Shown here: positions 1 through 6,629 of the stretch, one piece after another
Layout of the letters: every line of letters begins with the position of its first letter
Position numbering within the stretch: position 1 is the first letter of the stretch
Source of the DNA: an uncultured Lachnospiraceae bacterium
GTDB lineage: Bacteria > Bacillota > Clostridia > Lachnospirales > Lachnospiraceae
Length of the DNA stretch: 12,697 nt
Direction of reading: 5' to 3'
NCBI GenBank assembly: GCA_910577115.1
Contig: CAJTMC010000068.1
Span: 1-12,697, forward strand
Notes under the pieces: model-generated
Told to the model about the DNA's origin: nothing
What the model saw: the letters and a program-made list of their open reading frames with translations, nothing else
The model's database searches: none
Program-made: the position numbers and the translations under genes

Positions 1-8
1 ACTGCCAT

Positions 9-1484
9 TTGCAGGAGGGAGGACAAAGCACAATACAAAGGCATTCATTTATCCGCATGAGCAAGCTGCTTGATGTCAGGGGCAGAATCACTTATATATC
101 CAACCATGCAAAACAGGAAAACCTGTATGCAGTCTATGAAACGACAGACCGCTATTATTGGACGGAGCTTGCAAGATTCAATCAGCAGGAATTTCAAAAA
201 AGCGGCACAGAGGGGGAATGTATCGAGGCGAGGGAATTTATCATTGCCCTGCCGGAATCTTTCCCGAATCTCTATGAGCCAGACAAACTTTTACAGTTGT
301 TCACAGACCGCTTTAAGGAAAAGTACGGTGTGGAGTGCGTATCGGCTCTGCACCATAACAAACGAAAAACAAACTACCATATCCACCTTATTTTTTCAGA
401 GAGGGAGAGATTGCCTGAACCCATAGAAAAGACTGCAACAAGGAATATGTTCTATGATGAGCAGGGAAAACATGTCCGCACCAAAAAAGAGATACTTGAC
501 GAAAACGGAAATGTCCGCAAAGGCTGTAAGATTGTGAAGAAAGGTGAGATATATGAGCGGAATCTTTTTACCGCCAAGAATAAGCTGTTCAAGCAGGACG
601 AGTTTGTGGACGAGGTAAAGCATTTTTATACAGACCTTATCAATACTTTGGTAAAGAACGACAAAGAGAAACTGCACGTTTTTAACGAAAACGGTCTGTA
701 TCTTGCCACTAAGAAGATAGGGAAAAATAATCCGAAAGCGGAACAGATACAGACGGACAACGAATACTGTATGCGTTGGAATCGTGAAGTTGACAGGGCG
801 ATTGTAAGCGGCGTGGCAGAAACAGAGATACAACAGATAAAAAAAGAGTACATCTCTGACCGCATCAAAGAATCTATTGATTTATTCGGCAGTCAGCCGG
901 AACGGTTTGGAACAATCCTCATGAGTGCAGTTGCAGTATTGGCAATGCTGATTTCAAAGGTGCTGCAAAAAGCAAGGGAACTGTCTGCAAAACTCTTTGA
1001 TACAGAGCAGATACAACCGCAGATGCCTGTGCAAGAACCTGTCCGCCAACCATCCGAAAAGGAAGCACAGACCAAACCGAAGATACCGCCCAAACCTATT
1101 ATGTCTGCCGAAGCAACCGCCTATCCAAAGCTGTTTAAGATTTACAAGGAACTGAAACGACAGAATAAGATTATTTTTGAGGCAGAAAAAGAACGCAATG
1201 CTTTGGAACTTGAGCGTGATGCCCTAAAAGGACTTGCGAAATTTACCAAGAAAGGTGAACTGCAAAGCAAAATTCACCGTAAAAATGAGGAGATTGACAT
1301 CTTAAAAATCTGCTTGTCCGGCATTGTTAGAAGATATGGTTATCAGAATGTGCAGAATTTTTATCGGATTTACCATAAATCTCATAGTGCTTATATTGCT
1401 TATAGGGAACAAGAGGCTGAATGGGAAAAATTTACGGAAAGGACAATCAAAAACAGGATAGGCAAAGTGTGCTTGAGCGGTTGA
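9..1484 (+). CDS. MobA/MobL-type relaxase (conjugative/mobilizable element), C-terminus probably frameshifted
   Basis: Relaxases nick the transfer origin of a mobile element and pilot the strand into the recipient. The signature is at residues 115-127 (HHNKRKTNYHIHL), an N-x-H-x-H metal-binding motif as in MobA/MobL nucleases, followed by IFSERE. The N-terminal part (about residues 17-200) is the nuclease domain. A hydrophobic stretch near residues 300-318 could be a membrane-associated helix, and residues 375-475 are charged and helical, likely coiled coil. The start is unsure: the frame is open to the left edge, TTG at 9 has no visible ribosome site, and the first ATG is at 57. A purine-rich GGAGGGAGG lies at 14-22 but is badly spaced for either, so the true start may lie outside the window. 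The last residues after about 474 look out of frame (see the tail entry). Family assignment is firm; element type is inferred. Confidence 0.85.
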   Translation: MQEGGQSTIQRHSFIRMSKLLDVRGRITYISNHAKQENLYAVYETTDRYYWTELARFNQQEFQKSGTEGECIEAREFIIALPESFPNLYEPDKLLQLFTDRFKEKYGVECVSALHHNKRKTNYHIHLIFSERERLPEPIEKTATRNMFYDEQGKHVRTKKEILDENGNVRKGCKIVKKGEIYERNLFTAKNKLFKQDEFVDEVKHFYTDLINTLVKNDKEKLHVFNENGLYLATKKIGKNNPKAEQIQTDNEYCMRWNREVDRAIVSGVAETEIQQIKKEYISDRIKESIDLFGSQPERFGTILMSAVAVLAMLISKVLQKARELSAKLFDTEQIQPQMPVQEPVRQPSEKEAQTKPKIPPKPIMSAEATAYPKLFKIYKELKRQNKIIFEAEKERNALELERDALKGLAKFTKKGELQSKIHRKNEEIDILKICLSGIVRRYGYQNVQNFYRIYHKSHSAYIAYREQEAEWEKFTERTIKNRIGKVCLSG

Positions 1485-1558
1485 AAAATCCGCCAAAGAG
1501 AACGACAGATTGCCAGCAACAAATGACGGTTAAGAGCAAGGACCGAAGTGCAAGATAA
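1430..1558 (+). other. Out-of-frame relaxase C-terminal tail (probable one-base deletion)
   Basis: The frame one base back from the relaxase reads IYGKDNQKQDRQSVLERLKN, then a basic stretch ending KSKDRSAR and a stop at 1556-1558. This is strongly hydrophilic and helix-like, as expected for a mobilization-protein tail, whereas the current frame ends in a short odd peptide at 1484. The switch point is a run of five A at 1426-1430. One extra A would join the frames and give a protein of about 516 residues. An independent 45-codon gene from ATG 1421 is possible but less likely. It could also be a sequencing error. Inference from reading the frames, without alignment. Confidence 0.5.
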
Positions 1559-1592
1559 TATTTCAATCCTTGCTCTTACATAACAGTTTTTT
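1531..1592 (+). terminator. Stem-loop with T-run after the relaxase
   Basis: A 12-bp perfect inverted repeat (TAAGAGCAAGGA at 1531-1542 and its complement at 1567-1578) has a 24-nt loop and is followed 8 nt later by six T (1587-1592). The gap before the T-run and the long loop make it a weak intrinsic terminator. It overlaps the last codons of the out-of-frame relaxase tail. It would separate the relaxase from the cargo operon. Confidence 0.4.
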
Positions 1593-1613
1593 AATGATGA
1601 ATATTGAAAAATA

Positions 1614-1622
1614 TGTTATGAT
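1614..1622 (+). promoter_or_regulatory. Extended -10 promoter for the Nudix operon
   Basis: TGT-TATGAT is an extended -10 element (five of six matches to TATAAT) about 48 nt upstream of the Nudix start. No good -35 is visible. An imperfect dyad (CATAACA at 1579-1585, TGTTATG at 1614-1620, partly complementary T/A runs inside) overlaps the -10 and could be an operator. Confidence 0.4.
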
Positions 1623-1669
1623 AGGTTTGTAGCAGATAGCTTATAGATTTTGGAGGAATATATAAAAAT

Positions 1670-2527
1670 ATGGAAAAATGGGACTTGTATACAAAATATA
1701 GAGAAAAGTCAGGAAAAGAGCAGATTCGAGGAGAAAAGATTCCAAACGGTTTCTACCATTTGGTAGTGCATGTATGGATACGAAATTGCAAAGGGGAATA
1801 TCTCATTTCCCAACGTTCAGTTAGCAGACCAACATTTCCGCTTATGTGGGAGTGCGTTGGAGGTTCTGTTTTGATGGGGGAAAGCAGTATTGACGGAGCA
1901 CTTAGAGAAGTAAAGGAAGAAGTGGGACTGGATTTACAACCCGAAGCCGGAAAACTCCTTTTTACTAAAATCCGAGGCACTGATGTTAAATATGAATGCA
2001 AAGAATTTAATGATATTATGGATGTATGGCTTTTTGAATACGATGGAGACCTGCATTTGGAAGATGCAACAACGGATGAAGTTGCTGACTGTAAATGGAT
2101 GACAGTTTCTGAGATTAGAAAGTTATATGAAAACAAGAAGCTTGTGCAGACATTGGACTATTTTTTTTGTGTTATGGAAGCAGATGAACCGGATTACAGC
2201 CATATTATTGGGAAAATGGTAGACGGAACTGTTGACAGACCATTAGGCACCGCTCATCCTCGTCATTCGGAGATGATTTATCCAATCAATTATGGATATG
2301 TAAATAATGTACTTGCCGGTGATGGAGCAGAACAAGATGTTTATATATTTGGAACAAATAAACCGCTAAAGAGTTTTCGTGGCAAAGTAGTCGCAGTATG
2401 GCATCGTTTTGACGATGTGGAGGATAAGTGGATTGTGTCTTTGAATGGAGAAGATATTGCAGAAGAGAAAATATTAGGTGACATTTCATTTCAAGAGCAG
2501 TTTTTCTATGGGAAATTGTATAAATAA
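1670..2527 (+). CDS. Nudix hydrolase fused to inorganic-pyrophosphatase-like domain
   Basis: Two-domain protein of 285 residues. Residues about 25-165 are a Nudix domain with a complete Nudix box from G65 to L87 (G-x5-E-x7-REV-x-EEVGL), the Mg-binding loop that cleaves nucleoside diphosphate-linked compounds. Residues about 178-285 match the small Firmicute proteins annotated as inorganic pyrophosphatase: DRPLG (189-193), HPRH, YPINYGYV (204-211), DGAEQDVYI (218-226) and HRFDDVEDKW (245-254). A fusion could release and then hydrolyse pyrophosphate, or house-clean a modified nucleotide; this is inference. The N-terminal 25 residues resemble the lead-in of isopentenyl-diphosphate-isomerase-like Nudix proteins. 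Start ATG has GGAGGAA about 12 nt upstream. First gene of a probable four-gene operon on mobile DNA. Substrate unknown. Confidence 0.85.
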   Translation: MEKWDLYTKYREKSGKEQIRGEKIPNGFYHLVVHVWIRNCKGEYLISQRSVSRPTFPLMWECVGGSVLMGESSIDGALREVKEEVGLDLQPEAGKLLFTKIRGTDVKYECKEFNDIMDVWLFEYDGDLHLEDATTDEVADCKWMTVSEIRKLYENKKLVQTLDYFFCVMEADEPDYSHIIGKMVDGTVDRPLGTAHPRHSEMIYPINYGYVNNVLAGDGAEQDVYIFGTNKPLKSFRGKVVAVWHRFDDVEDKWIVSLNGEDIAEEKILGDISFQEQFFYGKLYK

Positions 2528-2573
2528 TATTAAATTGCAATTGGTATTTATGGAATAGGAAAGGATGCCCCGT

Positions 2574-3008
2574 ATGGTTAGAGAAATAGAAAAAAATGAT
2601 TTAGAGGGTTTATTAAGATTGTATATGCAGCTACATAATAATCCCATGCCGGAAAAGACCGCAGAACTATTGCAGATTTGGGATACCATTTTTCAGGATA
2701 AAAATCATCATGTGATTGTTGCAGAGGAAAATGGAAAAATCGTATCTTCCTGTGTCTGTGTTATCATTCCTAACCTGACGCACAACCAGCAGCCGTATGC
2801 TTTTATTGAAAATGTGATAACGGATGAAAAGTTTAGAAAAAGAGGACTGGCAACGCAATGCCTAAACTATGCAAAAGAGATTGCCATAAAAGAAAACTGC
2901 TATAAAATGATGCTTCTCACAGGTTCTAAGGAAATAAGTACATTGGATTTTTACAGAAAGGCAGGGTACAACAGTGATGACAAAACAGCATTTATTCAAT
3001 GGATATAG
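2574..3008 (+). CDS. GNAT family N-acetyltransferase
   Basis: Small acetyltransferase of 144 residues that transfers acetyl from acetyl-CoA to an amine. Visible features are the acceptor-side helix (residues 5-40), the strand ending IENVITDEKF (78-87), the acetyl-CoA pyrophosphate loop RKRGLATQC (88-96, the R/Q-x-x-G-x-A pattern) and the C-terminal DFYRKAGY (125-132). I chose ATG 2574 over ATG 2565 because AGGAAAGG lies directly against the first ATG but at good distance from the second. Gap to the Nudix gene is 46 nt, and its 3' end overlaps the next gene by 32 nt, so they are probably co-translated. On mobile DNA such genes can be drug-modifying, but nothing here identifies the substrate. 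Confidence 0.85.
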   Translation: MVREIEKNDLEGLLRLYMQLHNNPMPEKTAELLQIWDTIFQDKNHHVIVAEENGKIVSSCVCVIIPNLTHNQQPYAFIENVITDEKFRKRGLATQCLNYAKEIAIKENCYKMMLLTGSKEISTLDFYRKAGYNSDDKTAFIQWI

Positions 3009-3717
3009 CGTGGCAAAGGAAACGCTTGACTTATATTTGGAAATGCAAAACCTAAATCGGGCAGCAATAAAGTATGTTGCTGGCATAATTAAAGTCGGGA
3101 TGAATCTGGCGGATATGAAAGCATTGTGCGAAAATTATTTGTTGGAACATGGCGCGGATTCCTTTTGGTATTGGGATGTTGGTGCGTTTGTTTTTGCGGG
3201 AGATGAAACTGCTGTTTCCGTATCAGGCAAAGATTATAAAGTGACAAATAGAATCATACAGGAAAATGATATTATTACGATTGATTTAAGTCCTCAAAAG
3301 AATAACATTTGGGGGGATTATGCAAGAACGCTTGTATTTGAAAATGGCATTTTATGTGATAAAACTGACAAAATAAGAAATAACGAGTGGCGCAGCGGAT
3401 TGCAGATGGAAGAATATCTGCATAAAACTCTAATTGATGTCGCAACGCCGGACATGACATTTGAAGAATTATATTATCTCATGAATGATGTTATTGTAAA
3501 AAAAGGATTTCTTAACTTGGATTTTCTTGGCAACCTTGGACATTCCATTGTGAAAAACAAAAATGACAGAATATATACCGAAAAGGGAAACCATCAAAGA
3601 TTATCAGATGTTAAAATGTTTACCTTTGAACCGCACATCAGTCTTCCTGATTCCAAATATGGATATAAAAGAGAAGATATCTATTATTTTGATAACGGAA
3701 AGTTAATACAATTATAG
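2977..3717 (+). CDS. M24 family metallopeptidase (Xaa-Pro/methionyl aminopeptidase fold)
   Basis: 246 residues with the pita-bread fold pattern. All five usual metal ligands can be placed: D103 (TIDLSP), D114 (WGDYARTL), H189 (NLGHSI), E218 (FTFEPH) and E233 (KREDIYYFDNG). It is the catalytic domain alone; the N-terminal creatinase-like domain of Xaa-Pro peptidases is absent. Members cleave N-terminal residues or act on amidines such as creatine, so activity cannot be told from sequence. The start is ATG 2977 (GTG 2974 also possible), with AGGCAGGG about 10 nt upstream inside the GNAT gene, which it overlaps by 32 nt. The overlap and strand support translational coupling with the acetyltransferase. 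Confidence 0.82.
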   Translation: MTKQHLFNGYSVAKETLDLYLEMQNLNRAAIKYVAGIIKVGMNLADMKALCENYLLEHGADSFWYWDVGAFVFAGDETAVSVSGKDYKVTNRIIQENDIITIDLSPQKNNIWGDYARTLVFENGILCDKTDKIRNNEWRSGLQMEEYLHKTLIDVATPDMTFEELYYLMNDVIVKKGFLNLDFLGNLGHSIVKNKNDRIYTEKGNHQRLSDVKMFTFEPHISLPDSKYGYKREDIYYFDNGKLIQL

Positions 3718-3741
3718 ACCGCATAGATGAAAGGATTTTAT

Positions 3742-4542
3742 ATGGTCAAACTAAATGTTGACGGAACAGAGATACAGGTCTTACAGATTGAAGAAGATGA
3801 TTATATCTCTTTAACCGATATGGTAAGGAAAATTGACAATGGACCTGCTCTGATAGAAAAATGGTTACGAAACAAGAATACAATAGAATTTCTTGGTATA
3901 TGGGAAGAAATGTACAATGCAGACTTTAATACTGCCGCCTATGAAGAAATCATGCTGGAGGCGGGATTAAACCGCTTTATTATGTCGGTTAAACAATGGG
4001 TAACCCGCACAAATTCAAAGGGCATTGTAGCAAAGGCAGGAAGGTATGGCGGTACATACGCATATAAAGATATTGCGTTTGAATTTGCAAGCTGGGTATC
4101 TCCGCAATTCAAATTATATCTTATCAAGGAATTTGAACGGTTAAGGAAAGAAGAACAGGCTCTGCTTGGCTGGAGTGCCAAAAGGGAATTGGCAAAAATC
4201 AATTATCGGATACACACCGATGCAATCAAAGTTAATCTCATTCCGCCGGAACTTACACCACAACAAACTTCTATCATTTACGCATCGGAAGCTGATGTGC
4301 TGAATATGGCATTATTTGGCATGACAGCGAAACAATGGCGAGATAAGAATCAGGACAAAAAGGGCAATATCTGGGATTATGCGAGTATAAATGAATTGAT
4401 ATGCCTGTCAAACATGGAAAACATCAATGCAGTGCTGATTGAAGATGGGCTGAATCAAAAGGAACGCTTAATAAAGCTTAATAAAATTGCAATACATCAG
4501 ATGTCTATTTTGGAAGAACAGACCACAAAAGTCCTAAAGTGA
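3742..4542 (+). CDS. KilA-N domain protein
   Basis: 266 residues. The N-terminal half (to about residue 140) reads as a KilA-N DNA-binding domain: YISLTDMVRK, then a WLRNKNTIEFLGIWEEMYN segment, then GRYGGTYAYKDIAFEFASWV and an FKLYLIKEFERLRKEE helix. The C-terminal half (SAKRELAKINYRIHTDAIK onward) is an alpha-helical region of a kind common in phage and mobile-element KilA-N proteins, with unknown role. Start ATG 3742 (AAAGGA six nt upstream) is preferred to ATG 3727, which has no ribosome site. It lies 24 nt after the M24 gene and is the last gene before a strong terminator, so it is probably in the same transcript. It may act as an antirepressor or regulator of the element; this is inference. 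Confidence 0.85.
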   Translation: MVKLNVDGTEIQVLQIEEDDYISLTDMVRKIDNGPALIEKWLRNKNTIEFLGIWEEMYNADFNTAAYEEIMLEAGLNRFIMSVKQWVTRTNSKGIVAKAGRYGGTYAYKDIAFEFASWVSPQFKLYLIKEFERLRKEEQALLGWSAKRELAKINYRIHTDAIKVNLIPPELTPQQTSIIYASEADVLNMALFGMTAKQWRDKNQDKKGNIWDYASINELICLSNMENINAVLIEDGLNQKERLIKLNKIAIHQMSILEEQTTKVLK

Positions 4543-4578
4543 TTTAATTCCCCCGAATTCGGGGGAATTAAAATTTTT
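4543..4578 (+). terminator. Perfect palindromic intrinsic terminator of the cargo operon
   Basis: A 30-bp perfect palindrome (4543-4572: TTTAATTCCCCC, central GAATTC, then the complement) begins at the base after the KilA-N stop and runs into AATTTTTCTTTTT. A G/C core flanked by A/T and a T-tract is the textbook + strand terminator. It also sits at the convergent 3' end of the DUF6061-like gene, where the opposite-strand T-tract is short. Confidence 0.9.
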
Positions 4579-4582
4579 CTTT

Positions 4583-4822
4583 TTACCATAGTTCAAGGCT
4601 GTCTTCTGCATCAATCCACATTTGCAAGTTGCCATCGAGTGCTAAGCGGGCATATTCGAGCGGCTCATCTATTGCTAAGGTATCTAAGGCACATTGGGAG
4701 CGGGGAGTAGTCTTTAATCCATCTTCTGCCTTGTTGCAGTCAATCCGCAGAAGATACTCATCAAAGGTGGTTATATCAATGCTGTTGTGGTACATATTAT
4801 ATTCTGCATATATGAACTTCAT
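4583..4822 (-). CDS. DUF6061-like small protein
   Basis: 79 residues, acidic. It reads like DUF6061 proteins common on Clostridia mobile elements: starts KFIYAEYNMY, then a conserved LRIDCNKAEDGLKTTP segment, LAIDEPLEYARLALDG and MWIDAED at the end. Function is unknown. AAGGAAGGG lies about 10 nt upstream of the ATG. It faces the KilA-N gene across the palindromic terminator. The last residues differ slightly from the family (LELW tail). Family recognition is from memory of the pattern, not from a search. Confidence 0.75.
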   Translation of the reverse strand: MKFIYAEYNMYHNSIDITTFDEYLLRIDCNKAEDGLKTTPRSQCALDTLAIDEPLEYARLALDGNLQMWIDAEDSLELW

Positions 4823-4909
4823 ATCTTATCAGCCCTTCCTTTACTAATTGAATTTTGGGAAAAATTTTAGAAAGCATTTCAATCAGTTCTTCCTGCCTAA
4901 TTTATTCTG

Positions 4910-5058
4910 TGTTATAATTTGTTACAGGTTTTTCTTTCCCTTATTTTTGCCCTTATGAGGGTTCGTAACATGAGAGAAAAGGATATAACACGAGGGAAAG
5001 CCTAAGGGCAAACTCACTTGCTATAAATTTAGCATTTTCAAGGGTTTGCGGACTTTTT
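4910..5058 (+). promoter_or_regulatory. Leader-like region: promoter, tiny ORF and competing hairpins
   Basis: Extended -10 TGTTATAAT (4910-4918) with no clear -35. A 12-codon ORF (4970-5005, MREKDITRGKA) has GAGGG 8 nt upstream. TTTGCCCTTA (4946-4955) is complementary to TAAGGGCAAA (5003-5012), so the two arms enclose the ribosome site and ORF. The 3' arm could instead pair through GCAAAC (5008-5013) with GTTTGC (5044-5049), which is followed by five T. Mutually exclusive pairing around a short ORF resembles an attenuator, but no + strand gene follows. Inference. Confidence 0.35.
4922..5017 (-). CDS. Possible 31-codon peptide, opposite strand of the leader-like region
   Basis: GTG start at 5017, reads SLPLGFPSCYILFSHVTNP then a Lys/Gly-rich tail ending KKNL. 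It is in line with the DUF6061-like gene and could be upstream in the same transcript. There is no ribosome site and a stop lies two codons before the GTG, so it may be chance in repeat-rich DNA. A second frame here gives another basic short peptide, which weakens both. Confidence 0.15.
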   Translation of the reverse strand: MSLPLGFPSCYILFSHVTNPHKGKNKGKKNL

Positions 5059-5212
5059 GAAGATAAGATATAACAGTTAATAAATGGTATAAAATATGTC
5101 TTATCAGAATTCCGGTTGATATACTGAATCCAAAAATATTCGCCTGTTACTTACAAATGGATATTCATAAGCTCGTTTTGCGTGGATATGCAACTTCGAA
5201 AAGAAAGATTTT

Positions 5213-6379
5213 TTAAACTGCCTCTTCCTTCACCGCGTTGACAACTTCCTCAAGGATTTTCCGATATGCGTCCTCATCTTCCTCGTCAATTCTGTCCTTC
5301 ATAAATGAGCAGCACAGCGCAAACGGGTCTAAAATCTCCTTCTCTTCCAACACCGGCTTATAATCCGTTCTCACTTGATTTTCCCTGCGGATTTCCAACA
5401 GGTTCGGAAACGCCAGCCGAAGCTTGTCCTGCATATCAATTACGTCGAAATCCACCTTGTCACACAGTACCACTGTCACATAGTCCTCACAGCTCTTCTT
5501 AAGCACATCTTTTAAAGCTCCCTTAATCACACGCACCTCGCGCAGTGGGTGAAGCGGCAGGACGGTCGTTGTAAGCGTTCCTTTTTCCGCCATATCCACC
5601 ATAATAATCCCCTTCTCCTGCTCCGCCTCGCTGACGGAACACGCCAAAGGGGTGCCGCAATAGCGGATTGTTTCTTTTCCGACCTTCATCGGCTTGTGAA
5701 TGTGCCCCAATGCCGCATAGTCAAAGCGTTCCAGCACGTCCGCACAGATTTCGTCAATATTTCCGACCGTTCTAATCTCGGAATCCATGCGCTCGACCTC
5801 GTCCGCTTTTTTTCCTCTTGGCAGGTAAAACTGATGGCTGACGAGCACGTTTCGTTCACTCTCATTGATGTTTTCCCTGTCAATCATCCGGTGCAGCGTA
5901 TCGTTGTATGACAAATTATTGCCGTTTTCCCCCTCGCCGACAATCTGCCTGACCATAGATGGTTTCACAAACGGGAGCAGGTAAAAATTCACCGTTCCAT
6001 GCGTGTCCTTTAAAACCACTTTTTCAATATAGTCTTCCTCCGTCCTCGGCGGCATACCAATCATGTATAAATTGTGCTTTCGCAGCACTTTCCGGAAACA
6101 GTCGACTCTCTGCGCACTGTCATGATTGCCGCTGATCATCATGATCATACTGTCAGGAAGTGTTTCCGATAAGTTTGTTACAAATTTATCAAACAAATCC
6201 ACCGCCTCCGCGGACGGCACAGACCTGTCGTAAATATCTCCTGCAATCACGACTGCGTCCGGTTTTTGCTCTGCTGCCATATCGACAATCTGCTTTAAAA
6301 TGTATTCCTGATCCTCACTCAAATCGCGGTTGACTAATTTCAGACCGATATGTAAATCCGATAAATGAAAAAATCGCAT
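5213..6379 (-). CDS. sbcD: Exonuclease SbcCD subunit D
   Basis: 388 residues, normal length. Mre11-type metallophosphoesterase motifs in order: DLHIG (8-12), GDIYDR (47-52), GNHD (84-87), VSHQF (180-184) and GHIH (225-228), covering the Mn-binding residues. The rest is the SbcD capping domain. With the SMC-like ATPase SbcC it degrades or opens hairpin and palindromic DNA and blocked ends in the cytoplasm. Start ATG has GAGGAGG 6 nt upstream and a near-consensus promoter. sbcC normally follows directly, often overlapping, but here the next 400 bases hold no sbcC start and mobile-element DNA follows. It may have been displaced by insertion or lost; SbcD without SbcC would probably lack ATP-driven hairpin cleavage. 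Confidence 0.95.
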   Translation of the reverse strand: MRFFHLSDLHIGLKLVNRDLSEDQEYILKQIVDMAAEQKPDAVVIAGDIYDRSVPSAEAVDLFDKFVTNLSETLPDSMIMMISGNHDSAQRVDCFRKVLRKHNLYMIGMPPRTEEDYIEKVVLKDTHGTVNFYLLPFVKPSMVRQIVGEGENGNNLSYNDTLHRMIDRENINESERNVLVSHQFYLPRGKKADEVERMDSEIRTVGNIDEICADVLERFDYAALGHIHKPMKVGKETIRYCGTPLACSVSEAEQEKGIIMVDMAEKGTLTTTVLPLHPLREVRVIKGALKDVLKKSCEDYVTVVLCDKVDFDVIDMQDKLRLAFPNLLEIRRENQVRTDYKPVLEEKEILDPFALCCSFMKDRIDEEDEDAYRKILEEVVNAVKEEAV

Positions 6380-6426
6380 TCAAATCCTCCTCATCTTTTG
6401 TTCCATTCACAAATTCTCTATACTTC

Positions 6427-6455
6427 ATTATATTAAAAGTTCTGTCTTTTCACAA
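6427..6455 (-). promoter_or_regulatory. Promoter of sbcD
   Basis: On the - strand TTGTGA (6450-6455), a 17-bp spacer and TATAAT (6427-6432). The -10 is perfect and the -35 has four of six matches. It places transcription start about 40 nt before the sbcD ATG. Confidence 0.75.
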
Positions 6456-6492
6456 GCTGTACTTTCCTTTGATTTTATATTTCTTTTTTTTA

Positions 6493-6521
6493 TTGACGTA
6501 TCATATTTTTTTTAATACGAT
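6493..6521 (+). promoter_or_regulatory. Promoter of the micro-ORF / Uma2 unit
   Basis: TTGACG (6493-6498), 17-bp spacer, TACGAT (6516-6521). CGTAT (6497-6501) and ATACG (6515-6519) form a short dyad across the spacer that could be an operator half-site pair. It is divergent from the sbcD promoter. Confidence 0.65.
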
Positions 6522-6548
6522 ATCATCATAAAGGAAAGGGGCTAATCA

Positions 6549-6605
6549 ATGCGTATAGGCAGCAGAATAAAGGAATTAATTGAAAAAGGCACTCCATATA
6601 ATTAA
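6549..6605 (+). CDS. 18-codon micro-ORF, possible stub of an HTH regulator
   Basis: MRIGSRIKELIEKGTPYN followed by TAA. It has an excellent ribosome site (AAAGGAAAGGGG, 7 nt upstream) and sits right after a strong promoter, 24 nt before Uma2. The opening resembles the first helix of Xre-type regulators, so it is probably the remnant of one truncated by a stop. A leader peptide for Uma2 is the alternative. No homology is claimed. Confidence 0.45.
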   Translation: MRIGSRIKELIEKGTPYN

Positions 6606-6629
6606 AATATTTTCAGGGAGGTTATCCGT

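Larger units (their letters stand above)
4823..5212. other. 390-base non-coding stretch between mobile DNA and sbcD, rich in inverted repeats
   Basis: No protein gene of normal size is supported. It holds an extended -10 promoter, a 12-codon ORF, a 31-codon opposite-strand ORF, a 10-bp inverted repeat (4946-4955 / 5003-5012), an 8-bp one (4909-4916 / 4984-4991), and an 11-bp one with one mismatch (5062-5072 / 5095-5105). The edge of the mobile element probably lies here or in the first bases after sbcD, but no attachment site can be proven from one end. Confidence 0.5.

Noticed and set aside
1426..1433. Programmed -1 frameshift site in the relaxase
   Set aside because: The bases A-AAA-TTT do not form a proper X-XXY-YYZ heptamer; after slippage the A-site codon would mispair, and no close downstream pseudoknot was seen.
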